Of a stretch of 64,000 bases of DNA, positions 62,623-64,000 are shown in pieces. A program made the position numbers and the translations under genes. The DNA is from an uncultured Aquimarina sp. Its GTDB lineage: Bacteria; Bacteroidota; Bacteroidia; Flavobacteriales; Flavobacteriaceae. Positions within the stretch are counted from its first letter, which is position 1, and each line of letters opens with the position of its first letter. The notes below the pieces were generated by a model, which had not been told where the DNA came from, did not search any database, and saw only the letters and a program-made list of their open reading frames with translations. The stretch spans positions 62,001 through 126,000 of the forward strand of contig CANNFM010000014.1 in NCBI GenBank assembly GCA_947503835.1, written 5' to 3'.

Positions 62623-64000
62623 ATGTCTGAATATCAACAACTACTTTCTTGTTGGCATAAGCTGGAGCATTTTTCACCAACCGAGGTTCCTAAGTCAAGA
62701 AAAATTGAAGAAATCAAAACTGGTTCAACCCTTCCATGGCAAGAGCAGAAAATCAATTTCCCACAATCTAAGGTTGTTATTCATACTATATATTTAGGAG
62801 TATTTCCAATTTCAGAGGTTATAGGTTTCGCTGAAAAATTTTATGAGGTAAAAAACACGAATGAAAATCTACCGGATAATTCTATTTGTTACGCTTCTAT
62901 TAAGTTGGATACCAAAGGGAAGTACATTGAAAATACTTTTGGGATATCAACCCTACCATGGGCATTGTCCCAATTAGAACAAGATAAAATTAAAACAAAA
63001 GATTGGCATTCAGGTTTTCAACATTTGAAGACTAACCTCATAGAATTAGCAAATGATATTCTTTTTGATTTAATTGATAGAGATGGTGAAAATGAAAGAA
63101 TTCCAGCAATTCAGACATATGAAAGTTTGCTGGAATTACAAGAATTGATTCATAATGAAGTAAGCTGGAGTCAACTTCCAGAGTTAAAACTCTTTTATCA
63201 AAAAAAGGAAAGAGACCTAAACACTCCCGAAAAACAACAAGGAAAGGTAATTGAAAGTCCAGAAATACTAAATAGCTTTTACGTTGAAGATCTTGAGAAA
63301 ATTATTAATGACTTCAAACCTGATAAGGCTCCAAAGGCATTCTTGAAATATGTTCAAGGAAATTTAGACATACCTATTGATAAGAAAGACTTAAGGATTG
63401 AAGCCTCTGTATTAGAAGGGATGCTCAGGCCATTAAATTTTCCCGATGGTTGCTGGCCCTCTAACTATCAACTGAGCCTGATGCAACAGTTTGCTTTAAA
63501 TAATGTTCACTGTAATATGCTGATAGCGGAGAAAAGCCAGAATCTTTTTACAGTTAACGGACCACCAGGCACCGGGAAAACAACTTTATTACGTGATATG
63601 ATTGCTTCTATATTAGTAGAACGGGCAAAAGAAATGATAAAATTTAAGGATCCCTATGATGCATTTGATGATTTTGGAAAGGTTCAAAATGATTCAGATT
63701 TTGATCATAGTATTTATATTCCTAAAAAAGAGCTTACTCAATTCGGAATGGTTATAGCATCTTCTAATAATGGTGCGGTTGAAAATATATCAAAAGAGCT
63801 TCCTTTAAAAGAAGCTGTAGCACCTTTTGAAAGTGAAATTCGTTATTTCTCAAAAGTTGCTGAACAAGGAAATAAAGATAATTGGGGGTTAATTTCTGCT
63901 GTTTTGGGAAATATGAAGAATAGGAAAAAGTTCGTGGAAACGTATTGGATTCGATATGAAGACGATACGTATAAAAAAGTGGGACTTCAGAAACTGTTTT
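62623..64000 (+). CDS. Superfamily 1 helicase-like ATPase (3' end outside window)
   Basis: An open frame from ATG 62623 to the window end, at least 459 residues. The first 290 residues have no recognised domain. Walker A is FTVNGPPGTGKTTLLRDMI (about residue 307), and motif Ia-like IASSNNGAVENISKEL comes at about 385. This matches DNA2/NAM7-type SF1 helicases. The remaining helicase motifs lie beyond the window. It diverges from the radC operon; such large helicases often belong to defence systems of these islands, but its role is not known. Confidence 0.8.
   Translation, partial: MSEYQQLLSCWHKLEHFSPTEVPKSRKIEEIKTGSTLPWQEQKINFPQSKVVIHTIYLGVFPISEVIGFAEKFYEVKNTNENLPDNSICYASIKLDTKGKYIENTFGISTLPWALSQLEQDKIKTKDWHSGFQHLKTNLIELANDILFDLIDRDGENERIPAIQTYESLLELQELIHNEVSWSQLPELKLFYQKKERDLNTPEKQQGKVIESPEILNSFYVEDLEKIINDFKPDKAPKAFLKYVQGNLDIPIDKKDLRIEASVLEGMLRPLNFPDGCWPSNYQLSLMQQFALNNVHCNMLIAEKSQNLFTVNGPPGTGKTTLLRDMIASILVERAKEMIKFKDPYDAFDDFGKVQNDSDFDHSIYIPKKELTQFGMVIASSNNGAVENISKELPLKEAVAPFESEIRYFSKVAEQGNKDNWGLISAVLGNMKNRKKFVETYWIRYEDDTYKKVGLQKLF

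Overview
The window looks like the chromosome of a marine-type Flavobacteriaceae (Bacteroidota; Aquimarina-like is my guess). The DNA is AT-rich. Promoters, where visible, follow the Bacteroidota pattern (TTG, about 19 nt, TAnnTTTG). The gene set is typical of the family: a stand-alone pdhB next to etfBA, DUF5686 outer-membrane protein, NupC with a secreted N-terminus, K+-dependent membrane pyrophosphatase, and DUF6443/RHS proteins.

Positions 1-26150 are mostly core genes. In order: the end of a beta-propeller protein; a minus-strand egtB-egtD-DUF427 cluster (ergothioneine-type thiohistidine synthesis); TonB-like protein, thyA, nucleoside transporter, bifunctional nuclease, etfB-etfA; then plus-strand pdhB, DUF5686, ppa, hppA and an App1-like phosphatase. 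An S24 repressor and a DUF559 protein diverge from a region carrying two matching operator-like palindromes. A lipoprotein, nitroreductase, methyltransferase plus membrane protein, pentapeptide protein, Lrp/LysE pair and molybdate operon (modA, di-Mop, modB, modC) follow.

Positions 26151-41150 are accessory. They hold a small HTH protein, two very large secreted YD/RHS-type proteins (the second with a ParB-like toxin-like tip), a convergent candidate immunity gene, a TPR-AraC regulator, an exonuclease-KptA pair translationally coupled by a 4-bp overlap, and small unknown genes.

At 41154 a 3' fragment of tRNA-Leu(UAA) marks an attachment site. Its orientation places an integrated element to the right, starting with a tyrosine integrase (41391) and running past the end of the window. 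The element is a defence island. On the minus strand, reading right to left, it has: a radC-like gene, a C5 DNA methyltransferase and a RecA-like ATPase; a WYL regulator; an 816-residue fusion of a DNA N6-methyltransferase-like domain, a type I specificity-like domain and a histidine kinase; its receiver-domain partner; complete hsdM-hsdS-hsdR; and a CBASS operon (Cap15-like effector, CD-NTase, E2-like protein with a SEC-C-like zinc motif). A helicase-like gene starts at 62623 and leaves the window.

The most unusual item is the methyltransferase/specificity/kinase fusion plus receiver protein, placed between a WYL regulator and an otherwise ordinary type I restriction-modification operon. The layout suggests a DNA-recognising two-component switch tied to restriction. 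I do not know of a described system with this architecture.
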